DNA of 64,000 nucleotides from Chitinophagales bacterium (GCA_020636505.1 JACJXR010000002.1:1-64000); one strand, 5' to 3'. Shown: positions 32,866 to 42,909, numbered from the stretch's first letter. The notes: generated by a model not told the origin, from the letters alone. Program-made: numbers and translations.

Positions 32866-34602
32866 TTAGATGATTAACCTTACTCCTCCAAGGTCTTCAA
32901 CTCTGTGTGTAAATCTGTTACTTGGAGAGCTAATGAACATAAAGTTCACAGGTATACCCCATTCTTTACTGATCTGCTGTATCATTTCAGGGCCAAACTG
33001 ACCTTTCTTTTGAATGAACTCTATTTTTATTTCAGGATATGCCCTATCCAACACTTCAAAATCACGTATAAATTGTTCTGACACCTCCTGCTCCTCATTT
33101 ACAACAGTCACGATCTTCAACTTTCTGGTTATCTCATTTTGAGACACGTATATCATCACCTTATTCAAAACAGATATATCATCACCTTTTGTAAAGTATA
33201 CAAACTCTTGTCCCGACAACTTTCTCAATGTCTTCTTCAAATGGAAACGGCTTATCAATGCTACACGTTGCAATGAATCAAAGAAGCTATTGGCTACTAT
33301 TAGTAGGTATTGTATAATCTGGTTTCTGCGAAGGAACAAGTAAATTATGAGAATGGCCGGTACAAAATATTGTAGGAAGAACACCAGATAATCAGAATGC
33401 AATTTGATATTTCCATAGATAGCGATGATTACAGCAAAAACCGCAATTGCAACAACAAACGATGGGGCATACTCAGGGCGTGGCAATCGTGCACGTTTTA
33501 TCTTCAAAAGGAAGTTACCATATCCGAAATATACCATTACCGCCAAGAAGGAAATCGTATAAACACCTGCTAGAATTCCAAGATCTCCTTCAGATATGAA
33601 CAACACCGACAAACAAAGCAGATAGAATATTATCAGAATTCTCGGTGAACTTCCTCTCTTCGTTTCTTTCAGTAAAAACTGTGGGAGCACTCTATCCAGC
33701 GTCATACGCTTGATCAAACCACTTACACCTACATAAGACGTAAGTACCGCACCACTAAGAACCAGTACAGCATCTATTGAGATAACGGTAGCCAACCAAC
33801 TACCTCCTGCCGTATGACCAATATGCGATAACAAAGCTTCCTGATGTTGGCCTACTTCGGCAAGTGGCAACACCATGATAGCAATCAGTGCCATTGTTGG
33901 GTTAATAACAGAAACGGCAATCCACATATTCTTTAAAGTCTTCGGAAACACACCTTGCTTCTGCTCCTCTACAAAGTTTGCGGAACTCTCAAAGCCTGAT
34001 ATCCCTAACATAGCAGTACTGAAACCTAGAAATAATGCTGCCGCTATACTACCCTTCACAGGCATTTTAAAGTTTATGGTGGCTACGTCCAAGCCATGGG
34101 TCGCAACAAACCATATGCCTGCCACTATGAGTAACAACATTGTTGCTAAATGCGTTACAAATATGAATATGGCTACAGATGCCGATTCGCTTATACCCAT
34201 TATCGTCAATAACAAGAAAATTGTTAATAGAACGATAGTAGCAACAGTGACATTTATTGCACTTAGCATACTGTGCAAATAATGCATAGCCTCACTGGCC
34301 GATATTACTGCAGTAGCCATGTATGACAATATAGTAAGGCATGCTGCTACAGATGCATTGCTTTTACTGGTAGTATTCAACAACACATTGTATGCGCCAC
34401 CATTCAAAGGTAATGCTCCTACAACCTCACCATATATTTTTCTAAAAAGGAAGAGTACACCGGCAACCATCAACAATGATATCCAAGCATATTGGCCTGC
34501 ATATAATATCGTAAGTGCCGATACGTATAAACAGGAAGAAGTTATATCGTTTCCACAAATTGCCGTTGCTGCAAGTTCCTTAAGCTTCTTGGGGTGACTC
34601 AT
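32866..34602 (-). CDS. APC-superfamily amino acid/polyamine permease with cytosolic tail
   Basis: 578 residues: twelve predicted transmembrane helices over ~25-425 and a soluble tail (~440-578). The APC signature GEVVGALPLNGGAYNVLLNTTSKSNA lies near 55-80 and GISGFESSANFVEEQKQG at ~200-217. The tail (KIVTVVNEEQEVSEQFIRDFEVLDRAYPEIKIEFIQKKG) resembles the universal-stress-like regulatory tails of APC/YhdG or cationic amino acid permeases. Substrate unknown. No promoter consensus found in the 98-bp upstream gap. Confidence 0.88.
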   Translation of the reverse strand: MSHPKKLKELAATAICGNDITSSCLYVSALTILYAGQYAWISLLMVAGVLFLFRKIYGEVVGALPLNGGAYNVLLNTTSKSNASVAACLTILSYMATAVISASEAMHYLHSMLSAINVTVATIVLLTIFLLLTIMGISESASVAIFIFVTHLATMLLLIVAGIWFVATHGLDVATINFKMPVKGSIAAALFLGFSTAMLGISGFESSANFVEEQKQGVFPKTLKNMWIAVSVINPTMALIAIMVLPLAEVGQHQEALLSHIGHTAGGSWLATVISIDAVLVLSGAVLTSYVGVSGLIKRMTLDRVLPQFLLKETKRGSSPRILIIFYLLCLSVLFISEGDLGILAGVYTISFLAVMVYFGYGNFLLKIKRARLPRPEYAPSFVVAIAVFAVIIAIYGNIKLHSDYLVFFLQYFVPAILIIYLFLRRNQIIQYLLIVANSFFDSLQRVALISRFHLKKTLRKLSGQEFVYFTKGDDISVLNKVMIYVSQNEITRKLKIVTVVNEEQEVSEQFIRDFEVLDRAYPEIKIEFIQKKGQFGPEMIQQISKEWGIPVNFMFISSPSNRFTHRVEDLGGVRLII

Positions 34603-34700
34603 CTTTTCTATTCGAATTATTTGACTTTCAATGCCTTTTAACTACTTCACAGCGATAATTGTTCACAAAACAAATGTCCGAAATATTCAATAAACGCCAA

Positions 34701-36596
34701 CTATTGTTGATTTTTATTATCCTCATCATTCTTTACTCTGAATGAAGGTGCAATATAATCTTCCGGAAGATAATCAGTAGGTACTGTAGTTTGATTGCCG
34801 TCTCTCATAGCACGATAGTGAGGAGACATTATCTCAACTCCCGCTTCATTGAACTTATCTTGGATATTCTGATGCAATGAGGAATATATGATCGCTTGCT
34901 TGGCAGGCTCTTTTGTGTAAGCGTTTATCTGATAGCTTACATAATAGTCATCCAGACTGGTTTGCAGAACAAATGGCACGGGCTCTTCTTGAATAAAATC
35001 ACTCGCCAATGCCGCATTTATCAGAAGCTCATGCACTTGTTTCCAAGGTACATCATACCCTATTGTAACAGTGCTATGTACAATCAACCCAATATTCTGA
35101 GCAGCAGAACTATAGTTAATTGTATGACTGTTCATAATAGTGGAATTGGGTATCGTAATATCCTCATTCTTAATGGTTCTAATCCTTGTTACAAGCAGCG
35201 TCTTTTCTATTATATCGCCCGACACCTCTCCGATCTTTACTCTATCGCCGATTTTAAAAGCTCGCATATATGTCAGAACAAGTCCTGCTATCAAATTGGA
35301 TAACGCACCTGAAGAACCGAATGTAACAATCACACCTAGGAATACCGATACTCCTTTGAAAATATCCGAGTCGGAATTCGGCAGGTACGGGAATACCACC
35401 ACAATCATAAAGGCGAAGAGAAACACCCTTATTATTTGGTATGTAGGAGTTGCCCAATCAGGGTAAAAACCCGGTATATTCAACGCTCCCGTTTTTACTT
35501 CATCTCTAAGGAACTTAAGCCCTCTGAACACATAGCGGAAAACAAATATTATAACAATAACCGTGAATAGATCAGGCAAGTAATTCCAAACACCACCTGC
35601 AATGGACTTCAATGGTGTCAACACATACCCTATCAATGTGCCTGACAATGTTTTCGTCCATGGGAATATACTGAACAATACAGGCAGCGACAGATAGATA
35701 AGTATTAGGATTATCAGCCATCGAAGCACATTCAACGTCAAATGAATGGCGCGAACTTCGCTTTCTGCTGTAAACAATTCATAACTACGAATCTTTATAC
35801 CATTGATGGCTCCCCCTTTCGCTTCAAGCACTTTCAGTCTCAAAAGACGATACCCCCTGTTCATGAGCTTTATCAAAATGGTAAGCACTATAATGACAAG
35901 TATTGCCAGTCCTATCTCTTTCAACAAGGTTGTTAAACTTGTTGCGTTACGATGTGCTGTAATGGATTCGGCTATCTTCTCCTTGTACTTTTGCGCAAGT
36001 GCTTCCTTGCTCATATCCATCCAAAGAGCATCCTTGTCTGTAATACTTAATATTATATTGTCATTATAAAGCAGGTCTGCGACTTCATCGGAAACATATA
36101 TCCTCATTGAGTCTTTGTTATATAGTATATCGTCTTCCATTTTCGATATACTCTTTTCTATATTTTGTGCCCTTGTCTGCGGAGCGAACGGCCCTATTCT
36201 GGCATATATATAGCATATGGTATCTTCAAATGGAGATACAGGGAAACCTTTTACGTATTTTTTGAGTGAATCTACTTGCTTCTTTTTCTGATCAACACGT
36301 TGTTGTTCGGCTTCTTTTATTTTTTGAAGCTCCGCAAGTAATTCTTCTTTTTTAAGGTTGTCGGTGGTTTTCAAGGTCTTCAACTCTTCTTCAAGTTGCA
36401 ACCTCTTAATTGAGTCAGCTTGCTTGATGGAATCCAACTTTTCCAAGTACAAAGTATTGGCCTCAAGCTCCACATTATGCAAAGAGTCTCTTTGTTCACC
36501 TTTTGTCGAAGAAGTATCTTCTTGCGCACATACTGTAAAGGAGGCAAGTATGAAGAGTAACGTAAAGACTGTTGATGCTATCCTATTTATCACCAT
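34701..36596 (-). CDS. Mechanosensitive channel, MscS family, with periplasmic coiled coil
   Basis: 631 residues from ATG 36596 (MVINRIASTVFTLLFILASFTVCAQ signal peptide); an upstream ATG at 36632 lacks a signal-peptide start. The mature N-terminus (~30-200) is a charged coiled coil (QADSIKRLQLEEELKTLKTTDNLKKEELLAELQKIKEAEQQ), then four or five membrane helices (~225-420) and the MscS pore/vestibule signature GSSGALSNLIAGLVLTYMRAFKIGDRVKIGEVSGDIIEKTLLVTRIRTIKNEDITIPNS at ~425-485. Opens under membrane tension. The extended periplasmic region is like MscK/YbiO-type homologues. Confidence 0.93.
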   Translation of the reverse strand: MVINRIASTVFTLLFILASFTVCAQEDTSSTKGEQRDSLHNVELEANTLYLEKLDSIKQADSIKRLQLEEELKTLKTTDNLKKEELLAELQKIKEAEQQRVDQKKKQVDSLKKYVKGFPVSPFEDTICYIYARIGPFAPQTRAQNIEKSISKMEDDILYNKDSMRIYVSDEVADLLYNDNIILSITDKDALWMDMSKEALAQKYKEKIAESITAHRNATSLTTLLKEIGLAILVIIVLTILIKLMNRGYRLLRLKVLEAKGGAINGIKIRSYELFTAESEVRAIHLTLNVLRWLIILILIYLSLPVLFSIFPWTKTLSGTLIGYVLTPLKSIAGGVWNYLPDLFTVIVIIFVFRYVFRGLKFLRDEVKTGALNIPGFYPDWATPTYQIIRVFLFAFMIVVVFPYLPNSDSDIFKGVSVFLGVIVTFGSSGALSNLIAGLVLTYMRAFKIGDRVKIGEVSGDIIEKTLLVTRIRTIKNEDITIPNSTIMNSHTINYSSAAQNIGLIVHSTVTIGYDVPWKQVHELLINAALASDFIQEEPVPFVLQTSLDDYYVSYQINAYTKEPAKQAIIYSSLHQNIQDKFNEAGVEIMSPHYRAMRDGNQTTVPTDYLPEDYIAPSFRVKNDEDNKNQQ

Positions 36597-36663
36597 GTCA
36601 ATTAAAATAGTCAAAAAATAACAACAATACAATATTAATGTAACTAATTAACATAAGTGTACA

Positions 36664-37905
36664 CTATGTGCTTTTAAACACTCTTTTGGCAAGCTTGCCG
36701 ATAGTCAGTCCTTGTACAATTATGGAAAAGACTACAACCACATATGTTATGGTTACAAACTCTGATCTGTACATAGCATCAGGTAAGGACAATGCCAGGG
36801 CTACAGATATACCTCCTCGCAAACCTCCCCATGTTAATATGCCTATTGCATTTTTTTCAAGGTTAATGAACCTTTTCAACGCCAATAAAGGGAATGCAAC
36901 GGATATTAATCTGGCAGCTAGCACAACCAATATGGTAATGGCTCCTATCAAAAACAATGTACTGTCAAACTCAATCACCAACAATTCAAAACCAATCAGT
37001 AGGAAAAGTATTGCATTGAGTATCTCATCTATCACTTCCCAAAACTTACCCAAGTAGTCTCTTGTGGTATGTGACATTGCATACTCCTTGCCTTGATTAC
37101 CTGTTATGATACCTGCTACAACCATGGCCAATGGACCCGAAATATGCAGCACACTAGCCAGAGAATATCCTCCCATGACTATCGCCACTGTTATCAATAC
37201 TTCAACCTGATAGTTATCAATCGACCTTAACATAAAGAAACCTACATACCCAAGAGCAATACCATAAATTATTCCACCGACTGCTTCCACCAAAAACAAC
37301 TCCCCCACACTTATAGGAGACATGTTGTCCAACCCGGCTCTGGCTATCTGCATTATTGTTACAAATACCACTACTGCCACACCATCATTAAACAATGACT
37401 CACCGGTTACTTTCAATTCAATCGAGTGTGGAATTTTTGCGCGTTTCAGAATACCCAATACAGCTATCGGATCCGTTGGAGATATCAATGCTCCGAACAG
37501 TAAGCAATACACAAACCCAACTTGCATATCGAACAATCCGAACAACAGATGCGTAACATACCCTACCACGAATGTCGATATGAGTGTGCCGATTGTAGCC
37601 ATAATAGCTATCGGCCACTTCTCTCTTTTCAGACTGGCGTAGTTCACATGTATAGCTCCGGCAAACAATAAGAAACTCAACATCGCATCCATCAGCAGCT
37701 GCTGAAAGTCTATAGACCTGATCATATCTATAACTGTACCCGACCAAGACGGAACAAAGTGACCTATCGTCACCAATAGGGCTGAGCATATCAAAGACAT
37801 CACCATAATACCTATTGTATTGGGCAGTTTGATATACCGATAATTGATATAAGCAAATACGGCTGAGATGGAAATAATGACAGTCAGTACGGTATACAGT
37901 TTCAT
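36664..37905 (-). CDS. Sodium/proton antiporter, CPA1 family
   Basis: 413 residues from the ATG at 37905 (MKLYTVLTVIISISAVFAYINYRYIKLPNTIG). A longer frame begins with TTG 37938, but that codon overlaps a -7 promoter box, so the ATG is preferred. Twelve or so transmembrane helices; family blocks are LLFAGAIHVNY, FGALISPTDPIAVLGILKRAKIP (transport Asp in SPTDP), GESLFNDGVAVVVF and WGGLRGGISVALALSLP, typical of NhaP/NHE-like Na+/H+ exchangers. It would set cytosolic pH and sodium. Confidence 0.92.
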   Translation of the reverse strand: MKLYTVLTVIISISAVFAYINYRYIKLPNTIGIMVMSLICSALLVTIGHFVPSWSGTVIDMIRSIDFQQLLMDAMLSFLLFAGAIHVNYASLKREKWPIAIMATIGTLISTFVVGYVTHLLFGLFDMQVGFVYCLLFGALISPTDPIAVLGILKRAKIPHSIELKVTGESLFNDGVAVVVFVTIMQIARAGLDNMSPISVGELFLVEAVGGIIYGIALGYVGFFMLRSIDNYQVEVLITVAIVMGGYSLASVLHISGPLAMVVAGIITGNQGKEYAMSHTTRDYLGKFWEVIDEILNAILFLLIGFELLVIEFDSTLFLIGAITILVVLAARLISVAFPLLALKRFINLEKNAIGILTWGGLRGGISVALALSLPDAMYRSEFVTITYVVVVFSIIVQGLTIGKLAKRVFKST

Positions 37906-37935
37906 ATCACGATTACTTGTACGGTAAATTCGTTC

Positions 37936-37943
37936 CAAATGTA
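37936..37943 (-). promoter_or_regulatory. -7 promoter element of the antiporter gene
   Basis: Minus-strand TACATTTG (TAnnTTTG), predicted start about 37929, 24 bases before the ATG at 37905. It lies in the 25-bp gap after the TonB receptor stop, and overlaps the annotatable TTG start. Confidence 0.5.
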
Positions 37944-37963
37944 TAACAGGCGTACGACATAGC

Positions 37964-40213
37964 CTACTTATCGATGGTATACCTTATACCCAAGAAGCCC
38001 CTGGCCCCTTGCAATGATGCATAATTGTAACTCGGGTCGAATGTATAACCATGAGGATTGCTTACAGGATCATCGGCGTATTTGTCAAATGGGTCAAAGG
38101 ACCTGATAATCGGATTTTTAGGAACAAAATCGAATAGGTTCTTCACTCCACCATATACTTCAAAGTTTTTAGTCAACTTCTTGGTCGCCTGCAAATTGGC
38201 AATAGTGTAGAATGGAGAATATTCGGGCCTGTAATCGTTTTGCAAAACAGGCAATCGCATCGGCCCGTTCCATTTTGCGGTAAGGTCTATCGTCAACAAC
38301 CTCCTAGGGAAGGTATAACTAACAATGAAATTACCCGACCATTTTGGAGCGTATAACTGTTGAGTTCTTTGTAACGCTCCTGTCCCATCGTCCTCATTCA
38401 AGTAAACATCCATATAGGTAACACCCATACTGATTTTTAAAGGTTCGTTTAGCACAACATCCGTGTTCACTGAAATACCTTGTGATACTGCATTCCCTTT
38501 TAAATTATCATATATGATCTTATTGGGGTCGGTATCAAAATCACCTACTATTTTATTGGTGAAATATGAGTAGAAGACTGTGGCGTCTATATTCACAAAA
38601 AACTTCCTTGCCGGTATCTTCAGCACATAGTTCAGGTTGCTGTTGTAAGAACGCTCAGGGTTAAGCTGCTCCGCAATCATTACTTCTCGAGCACCTGTCA
38701 ATGCAGCATGGTCTTCTGTAAAAAGATTGACCACCCTATAACCTGTACCGAAACTTGCTCGCAAAGTATTGTTCCTGTTAGGACTGAACTTATAAGCCAT
38801 TCTCGGAGAATGAATACTTCCATGATGCTTATCGTAGTCGTACCTATATCCTAACAAAACAGTGTTCTTCGAGTTGACATTCCACTCGTCCTGTATATAT
38901 GCGCCGGGCAATGGCGTAACTGCAGGTTTATTCTCGGAATTAGAGGTATCAGCACTTGTTGTCCCGGGTGTATTGTCATCATAATATGTATACCTGTAAG
39001 AAGTACCCAACAATAGGTTGTGAGATATGTTCAACTTCTTATCCCAATAGGCTTGAGCAAAAGCTACCTGTTGATTCGCAAAGTACGGCACATCCCCATA
39101 GTACGAGTCTTGGTCATGATTATTGTACGAAAACTGTGTAATGATGCGTTCTTTGACCGGTAATTGGTACATACCTATCAACTCCCAGCGCTTTGTATAT
39201 ATGCTCTCACCATAAATACTGTCGGTACCTCTCCAGTCTTTGGTCCAATTCATCTCGCCACCCCAACGGTCTTCATAAACATACCTTACAGCCACTGATG
39301 CGACTCTATCATTCTTTCTCTCAACAGACAGCTTATTGAAAACCGACACCCTGTTCTGCAATGTCAAGTCTGTAAAACCATCGTTGTTCTTATCGTACGG
39401 TGTGTTATAATTGAAGTAATTAACGCCTGTGAGATTATTTACTTTCCCAAGCCTGAATTTACCCGCAACATCAGTGTTATATTCATGCCAGCTTGTTCCC
39501 ATTACATCTACACTGAACACAGGTGCCCTATCCGGGCTTTTGGTAATTACGTTGATCACACCACCCATTGCTTCCGAACCATATAAAGACGATGCAGGAC
39601 CCTTTACTATTTCCATCCTTTCCACGATACTGTTGGGTATGCCACTCAGCCCATATACAGTTGCCAATCCACTGACTATCGGCATACCGTCTATCAATAT
39701 CATCGTATACGGACCTTCCATACCATTAATGTGTATGTCCCCTGTATTGCAAACATTGCAGTTTATCTGTGGGCGAACTCCATTTACTATTTCAAGGGCA
39801 TCAAAAAGGTTAGGAGTAGGATTTTTCTTAAAATATTGTGGTGTGTATACCTCTACCGGTATAGGGCTTGCAGACCTTGAAACGGCTTTCATTGTACCTG
39901 TTACAACCACTTCTTCCATATTACCGGATGTAGGTCTCAAGTATATATCAACTTTTAATTTTTTGCGTACTTCAACCGTATCTGTTGCGTATCCTATATA
40001 GCTAACAATCAACCTTTTGCTTAAATCATCTAATGTGATCGAATAAGTGCCGTTGTTATCTGTATGAGTACCTATTTGAGTGCCTTCTATCACTACATTG
40101 GCAAATGGAACAGGACTTGACGTTTGTGCATCTTTTACCACACCCGTTACATTGACTTGCGCATATCCATTTACACTACAAATAAGAAATGCTATTAAAC
40201 AGAAATACTTCAT
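37964..40213 (-). CDS. TonB-dependent outer-membrane receptor
   Basis: 749 residues: signal peptide (MKYFCLIAFLICSVNGYA), a CarboxypepD_reg-like beta-sandwich (VNVTGVVKDAQTSSPVPFANVVIEGTQIGTHTDNNGTYSI, ~20-90), a plug (~105-230) and a 22-strand barrel ending in an aromatic-rich strand. The plug carries a Cys pair NCNVCNTGDIHINGMEGPYTMILIDGMP and the VVKGP-like EIVKGPASSLYGSEAMGGVINVITK. There is no SusD next to it, so this is not a PUL; with the palindromic operator in its promoter, a metal or metal-chelate role is plausible (inference). Confidence 0.94.
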   Translation of the reverse strand: MKYFCLIAFLICSVNGYAQVNVTGVVKDAQTSSPVPFANVVIEGTQIGTHTDNNGTYSITLDDLSKRLIVSYIGYATDTVEVRKKLKVDIYLRPTSGNMEEVVVTGTMKAVSRSASPIPVEVYTPQYFKKNPTPNLFDALEIVNGVRPQINCNVCNTGDIHINGMEGPYTMILIDGMPIVSGLATVYGLSGIPNSIVERMEIVKGPASSLYGSEAMGGVINVITKSPDRAPVFSVDVMGTSWHEYNTDVAGKFRLGKVNNLTGVNYFNYNTPYDKNNDGFTDLTLQNRVSVFNKLSVERKNDRVASVAVRYVYEDRWGGEMNWTKDWRGTDSIYGESIYTKRWELIGMYQLPVKERIITQFSYNNHDQDSYYGDVPYFANQQVAFAQAYWDKKLNISHNLLLGTSYRYTYYDDNTPGTTSADTSNSENKPAVTPLPGAYIQDEWNVNSKNTVLLGYRYDYDKHHGSIHSPRMAYKFSPNRNNTLRASFGTGYRVVNLFTEDHAALTGAREVMIAEQLNPERSYNSNLNYVLKIPARKFFVNIDATVFYSYFTNKIVGDFDTDPNKIIYDNLKGNAVSQGISVNTDVVLNEPLKISMGVTYMDVYLNEDDGTGALQRTQQLYAPKWSGNFIVSYTFPRRLLTIDLTAKWNGPMRLPVLQNDYRPEYSPFYTIANLQATKKLTKNFEVYGGVKNLFDFVPKNPIIRSFDPFDKYADDPVSNPHGYTFDPSYNYASLQGARGFLGIRYTIDK

Positions 40214-40231
40214 TTTATATTTTCTATCAGC

Positions 40232-40239
40232 AAAAATAC
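40232..40239 (-). promoter_or_regulatory. -7 promoter element of the TonB receptor
   Basis: Minus-strand TATTTTTG, two bases downstream of the palindrome at 40242-40261. Predicted start about 40226, 13 bases before the ATG. No TTTG at -33; a T-run lies there instead. Confidence 0.6.
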
Positions 40240-40241
40240 AT

Positions 40242-40261
40242 TTTTAGATTAATCTAAAAAA
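40242..40261. promoter_or_regulatory. Perfect 20-bp palindromic operator candidate
   Basis: TTTTTAGATT/AATCTAAAAA is a perfect palindrome sitting in the spacer between the -33 and -7 regions of the TonB receptor promoter, so a bound regulator would block RNA polymerase. The TTAG...CTAA half-sites recall DtxR/MntR-type metalloregulator operators. No regulator of that family is encoded in the window. Confidence 0.7.
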
Positions 40262-40452
40262 ATAATTTTACAGGCAAAAAAATGCTATTGTAAGAAATAG
40301 TGCTACTAAATATGCATAATAATAACCGTCTGTTATTAACGTCTAATTAATTGTTAAAAAAACGCCAACGAAATTATATAAAGCGATGTCAGTAATGTAG
40401 ATAAGTGACATGTGATTACAGGTATATATAACTCCTAACAAAAACCTACTTT

Positions 40453-42843
40453 ATGAAGTACACATTCAACATTCATGTATTCGGCATCTTATTGACCGTA
40501 CTGATCGGCCATCAGCTGATGGCTCAAACTACTATAAACACCAATTATGTGAACTCACCTCCTGTAAACGTGTTAAACACACAACCATCTTATGTGACTT
40601 TTACAGTAAACAACAGTAATAACTATGCTGTAGCAATAACTGCGATCGGGACACAACACATTGCTTCTGCTGTTATTGCGGGCACTCCCGCTATAAATTA
40701 CAGCCAAAATAATTGTGAGTATATCTTATGGTATAATGAAAATAGTACAGGAGCAACACCCATCACGACAGCAAACGGTTGGATGTACGGCAGTAAATCA
40801 GGCGTAATAAATGTCAACACAAATGGTGTTATTCCCGTCATGACAAATATAGAAGATGTTGTCATTTCACCAAACAGTACTTATAAATTTGCACTTGCCT
40901 GCACTGACAGTATATCTGCTGTAGGCAACACTACAACACCTGCATTACCGGGTTCATTCACATCAAACGGTGTAACGCTCACCACTACAGGACAGACATG
41001 GGGGCAGTTCCCAACCAACAGCCAAAACAACAACCAATCGTTTAACGGGAATATTGTATTCCAAAGAGCTATCCCTAAGCCTGAAATCAAAGCAGCTCCA
41101 ATCAAAGCACAGTATTGTTTCGGAGACAAAGTTATATTGACTGCAAATACAGAAAGCTATGTAAGCAATCCTGTGTTCACTTGGAAGTATAATGGCAATG
41201 TGGTTGGTACAGGCTCTACTTATACTATTAATGCGCTGGATAACACCAACGCAGGCCTTTATACATGTACTGTTAGTGATGGAACGGTTACCTCATTCGA
41301 GGGTACATACAATATTACTGTTTTAGACCCTCCTGCACCGACAATAGATGGTAAAGTCAACTACTGTCTCAACGAAGCGTTTGTTCCGGTAACAATTAAT
41401 GGTCAAAATCCTAAATGGTATTATACTACTACCGGTGGCTCTCCTATCCCGGTAACACCTACAATAAATACAGCTACACCAAACTCTGCCATTTATTACG
41501 TAACGCAAACAGTAAATGGTTGCGAAAGTTCAAAAAGGACTGTTGTAAAACTTACAGCAGCTCCCCAACCTGAAGCTCCCGTTGTAAATACACCGATATA
41601 TTATTGCGAGAATACCCCTTCAGATCAACTAAGGGCGGTAGGTAATATGCTAAACTGGTATTATGAGCCTACAGGCGGCTTACCCACCTCTATAGCTCCA
41701 ACGCCTAATACATCAAAGATGGATGAATTTGATTACTATGTTACCCAAACTGTAGATGGTTGTGAAAGTGAGCGTTCTCAAATTGAGGTCATCGTAACAT
41801 TTAAACCAAACGGGCTGATACTGGTTGATAAAAATGAAATATGTGCAGAGGATACTGTTGAGATAAATTACTACGGTAGCGCCTACCCTAATGCCGCATA
41901 CAATTGGGTGTTACCGGATGGGACAAATTACAATACAGGTATAGATCAGGGTCCACTTGTATTACAACTGGACAAACCCGGCACACAACAAATAACACTG
42001 CAAGTCGGCAATAAGGGATGTTTAAGTGATTTATATTCCACTACAATACTTGTTAAACCTTTGCCGGAAGGTACTGTTGCAATACAAAGTGATATATGTC
42101 AGGGACAAGATTACTTAGTATCAATGCCTAGCTATACAAAGACCATTGATAACTTCACTTGGGATTTTGATGGTGGTACAGCATCACATTATGCTACAGG
42201 TCAAGGTTCATATGGTGTAACATGGAATACACCGGGCAAAAAAACCTTACAAGTTACATTAGTAGATAATGGTTGCGAAGCCACTGTTTATACACAAACC
42301 ACAGTACATGAAAAGCCTGATGCAAGAATCGTAATTGAAGACTATGTTGAAGGTGATGTTATCTGTGCAAGTGAAAAAGTTAAGATCTATGCAAACACAG
42401 CAGAAATAGCATCCTCATACGAATGGTCACCTGAAATACTTTTCAATGGCGATAACTACATACCTGTAACCTATGCCAAGATTGATGCAAACAGTGCTAT
42501 ATCATTGAAAGTAACGGATGAGTTTGGTTGTATTGGTGAAGAAACAATCAAAATTCTTGCAAAACCATGTTGTGAAATGACATTCCCTAATGCATTCTCT
42601 CCAAATAATGATTCAAGGAATGACATTTTCCGTCCTATTGTACAAGGCGATAAAGAAGTTAGAACATTCCGTGTAGTAAACCGACTGGGACAAACCGTGT
42701 TCGAATCGGCAGACCTAAACAGAGGTTGGGATGGAAGCATGAATGGCAAACCTGCGGACATCGGCACATACTTTTACTTGGTTAGTTTTAAATGCGGCAA
42801 AGAAGTGATCAACCAAAAAGGAGAGTTTATTCTGATACGATAA
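40453..42843 (+). CDS. Secreted Ig-like protein with CHU_C/type B T9SS domain
   Basis: 796 residues. Signal peptide MKYTFNIHVFGILLTVLIGHQLMAQ; a choice-of-anchor-like region (~26-205); an Ig-like domain (CFGDKVILTANTESYVSNPVFTWKYNGNVVG...GLYTCTVSDG); two short related modules beginning YCLNEAF and YCENTPS; a PKD-like stretch (~630-670). The C-terminus CEMTFPNAFSPNNDSRNDIFRPI...NRLGQTVFES...WDGSMNGKPADIGTYFYLVSFKCGK is the gliding-motility CHU_C domain. It is surface exposed or secreted by T9SS. Divergent from the TonB receptor across a 239-bp region. Confidence 0.92.
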   Translation: MKYTFNIHVFGILLTVLIGHQLMAQTTINTNYVNSPPVNVLNTQPSYVTFTVNNSNNYAVAITAIGTQHIASAVIAGTPAINYSQNNCEYILWYNENSTGATPITTANGWMYGSKSGVINVNTNGVIPVMTNIEDVVISPNSTYKFALACTDSISAVGNTTTPALPGSFTSNGVTLTTTGQTWGQFPTNSQNNNQSFNGNIVFQRAIPKPEIKAAPIKAQYCFGDKVILTANTESYVSNPVFTWKYNGNVVGTGSTYTINALDNTNAGLYTCTVSDGTVTSFEGTYNITVLDPPAPTIDGKVNYCLNEAFVPVTINGQNPKWYYTTTGGSPIPVTPTINTATPNSAIYYVTQTVNGCESSKRTVVKLTAAPQPEAPVVNTPIYYCENTPSDQLRAVGNMLNWYYEPTGGLPTSIAPTPNTSKMDEFDYYVTQTVDGCESERSQIEVIVTFKPNGLILVDKNEICAEDTVEINYYGSAYPNAAYNWVLPDGTNYNTGIDQGPLVLQLDKPGTQQITLQVGNKGCLSDLYSTTILVKPLPEGTVAIQSDICQGQDYLVSMPSYTKTIDNFTWDFDGGTASHYATGQGSYGVTWNTPGKKTLQVTLVDNGCEATVYTQTTVHEKPDARIVIEDYVEGDVICASEKVKIYANTAEIASSYEWSPEILFNGDNYIPVTYAKIDANSAISLKVTDEFGCIGEETIKILAKPCCEMTFPNAFSPNNDSRNDIFRPIVQGDKEVRTFRVVNRLGQTVFESADLNRGWDGSMNGKPADIGTYFYLVSFKCGKEVINQKGEFILIR

Positions 42844-42862
42844 GTAGAATATCTTTATTATA

Positions 42863-42904
42863 AAATGAGAATCCCTGTAATAGCTATTACAGGGATTCTC
42901 ATTT
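42863..42904. terminator. 42-bp perfect palindrome, bidirectional terminator
   Basis: Arms of 21 bp with no mismatch, beginning AAATGAGAATCCCTG; in RNA a very stable hairpin. It separates the CHU_C gene (plus, stop 42843) from tRNA-Leu (minus, 3' end 42910), so it can end both transcripts. Confidence 0.85.
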
Positions 42905-42909
42905 ATATG

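Noticed and set aside
37906..37938. Upstream TTG start of the Na+/H+ antiporter
   Set aside because: The codon overlaps a TACATTTG -7 box and the ATG at 37905 begins at the first transmembrane helix.
37964..40213. TonB receptor as SusC of a polysaccharide utilisation locus
   Set aside because: No SusD, glycoside hydrolase or hybrid regulator next to it; the plug differs from SusC.
42863..42904. Long palindrome as an insertion-sequence end or attachment site
   Set aside because: No transposase, integrase or direct repeats around it; placement between converging transcripts fits a terminator.
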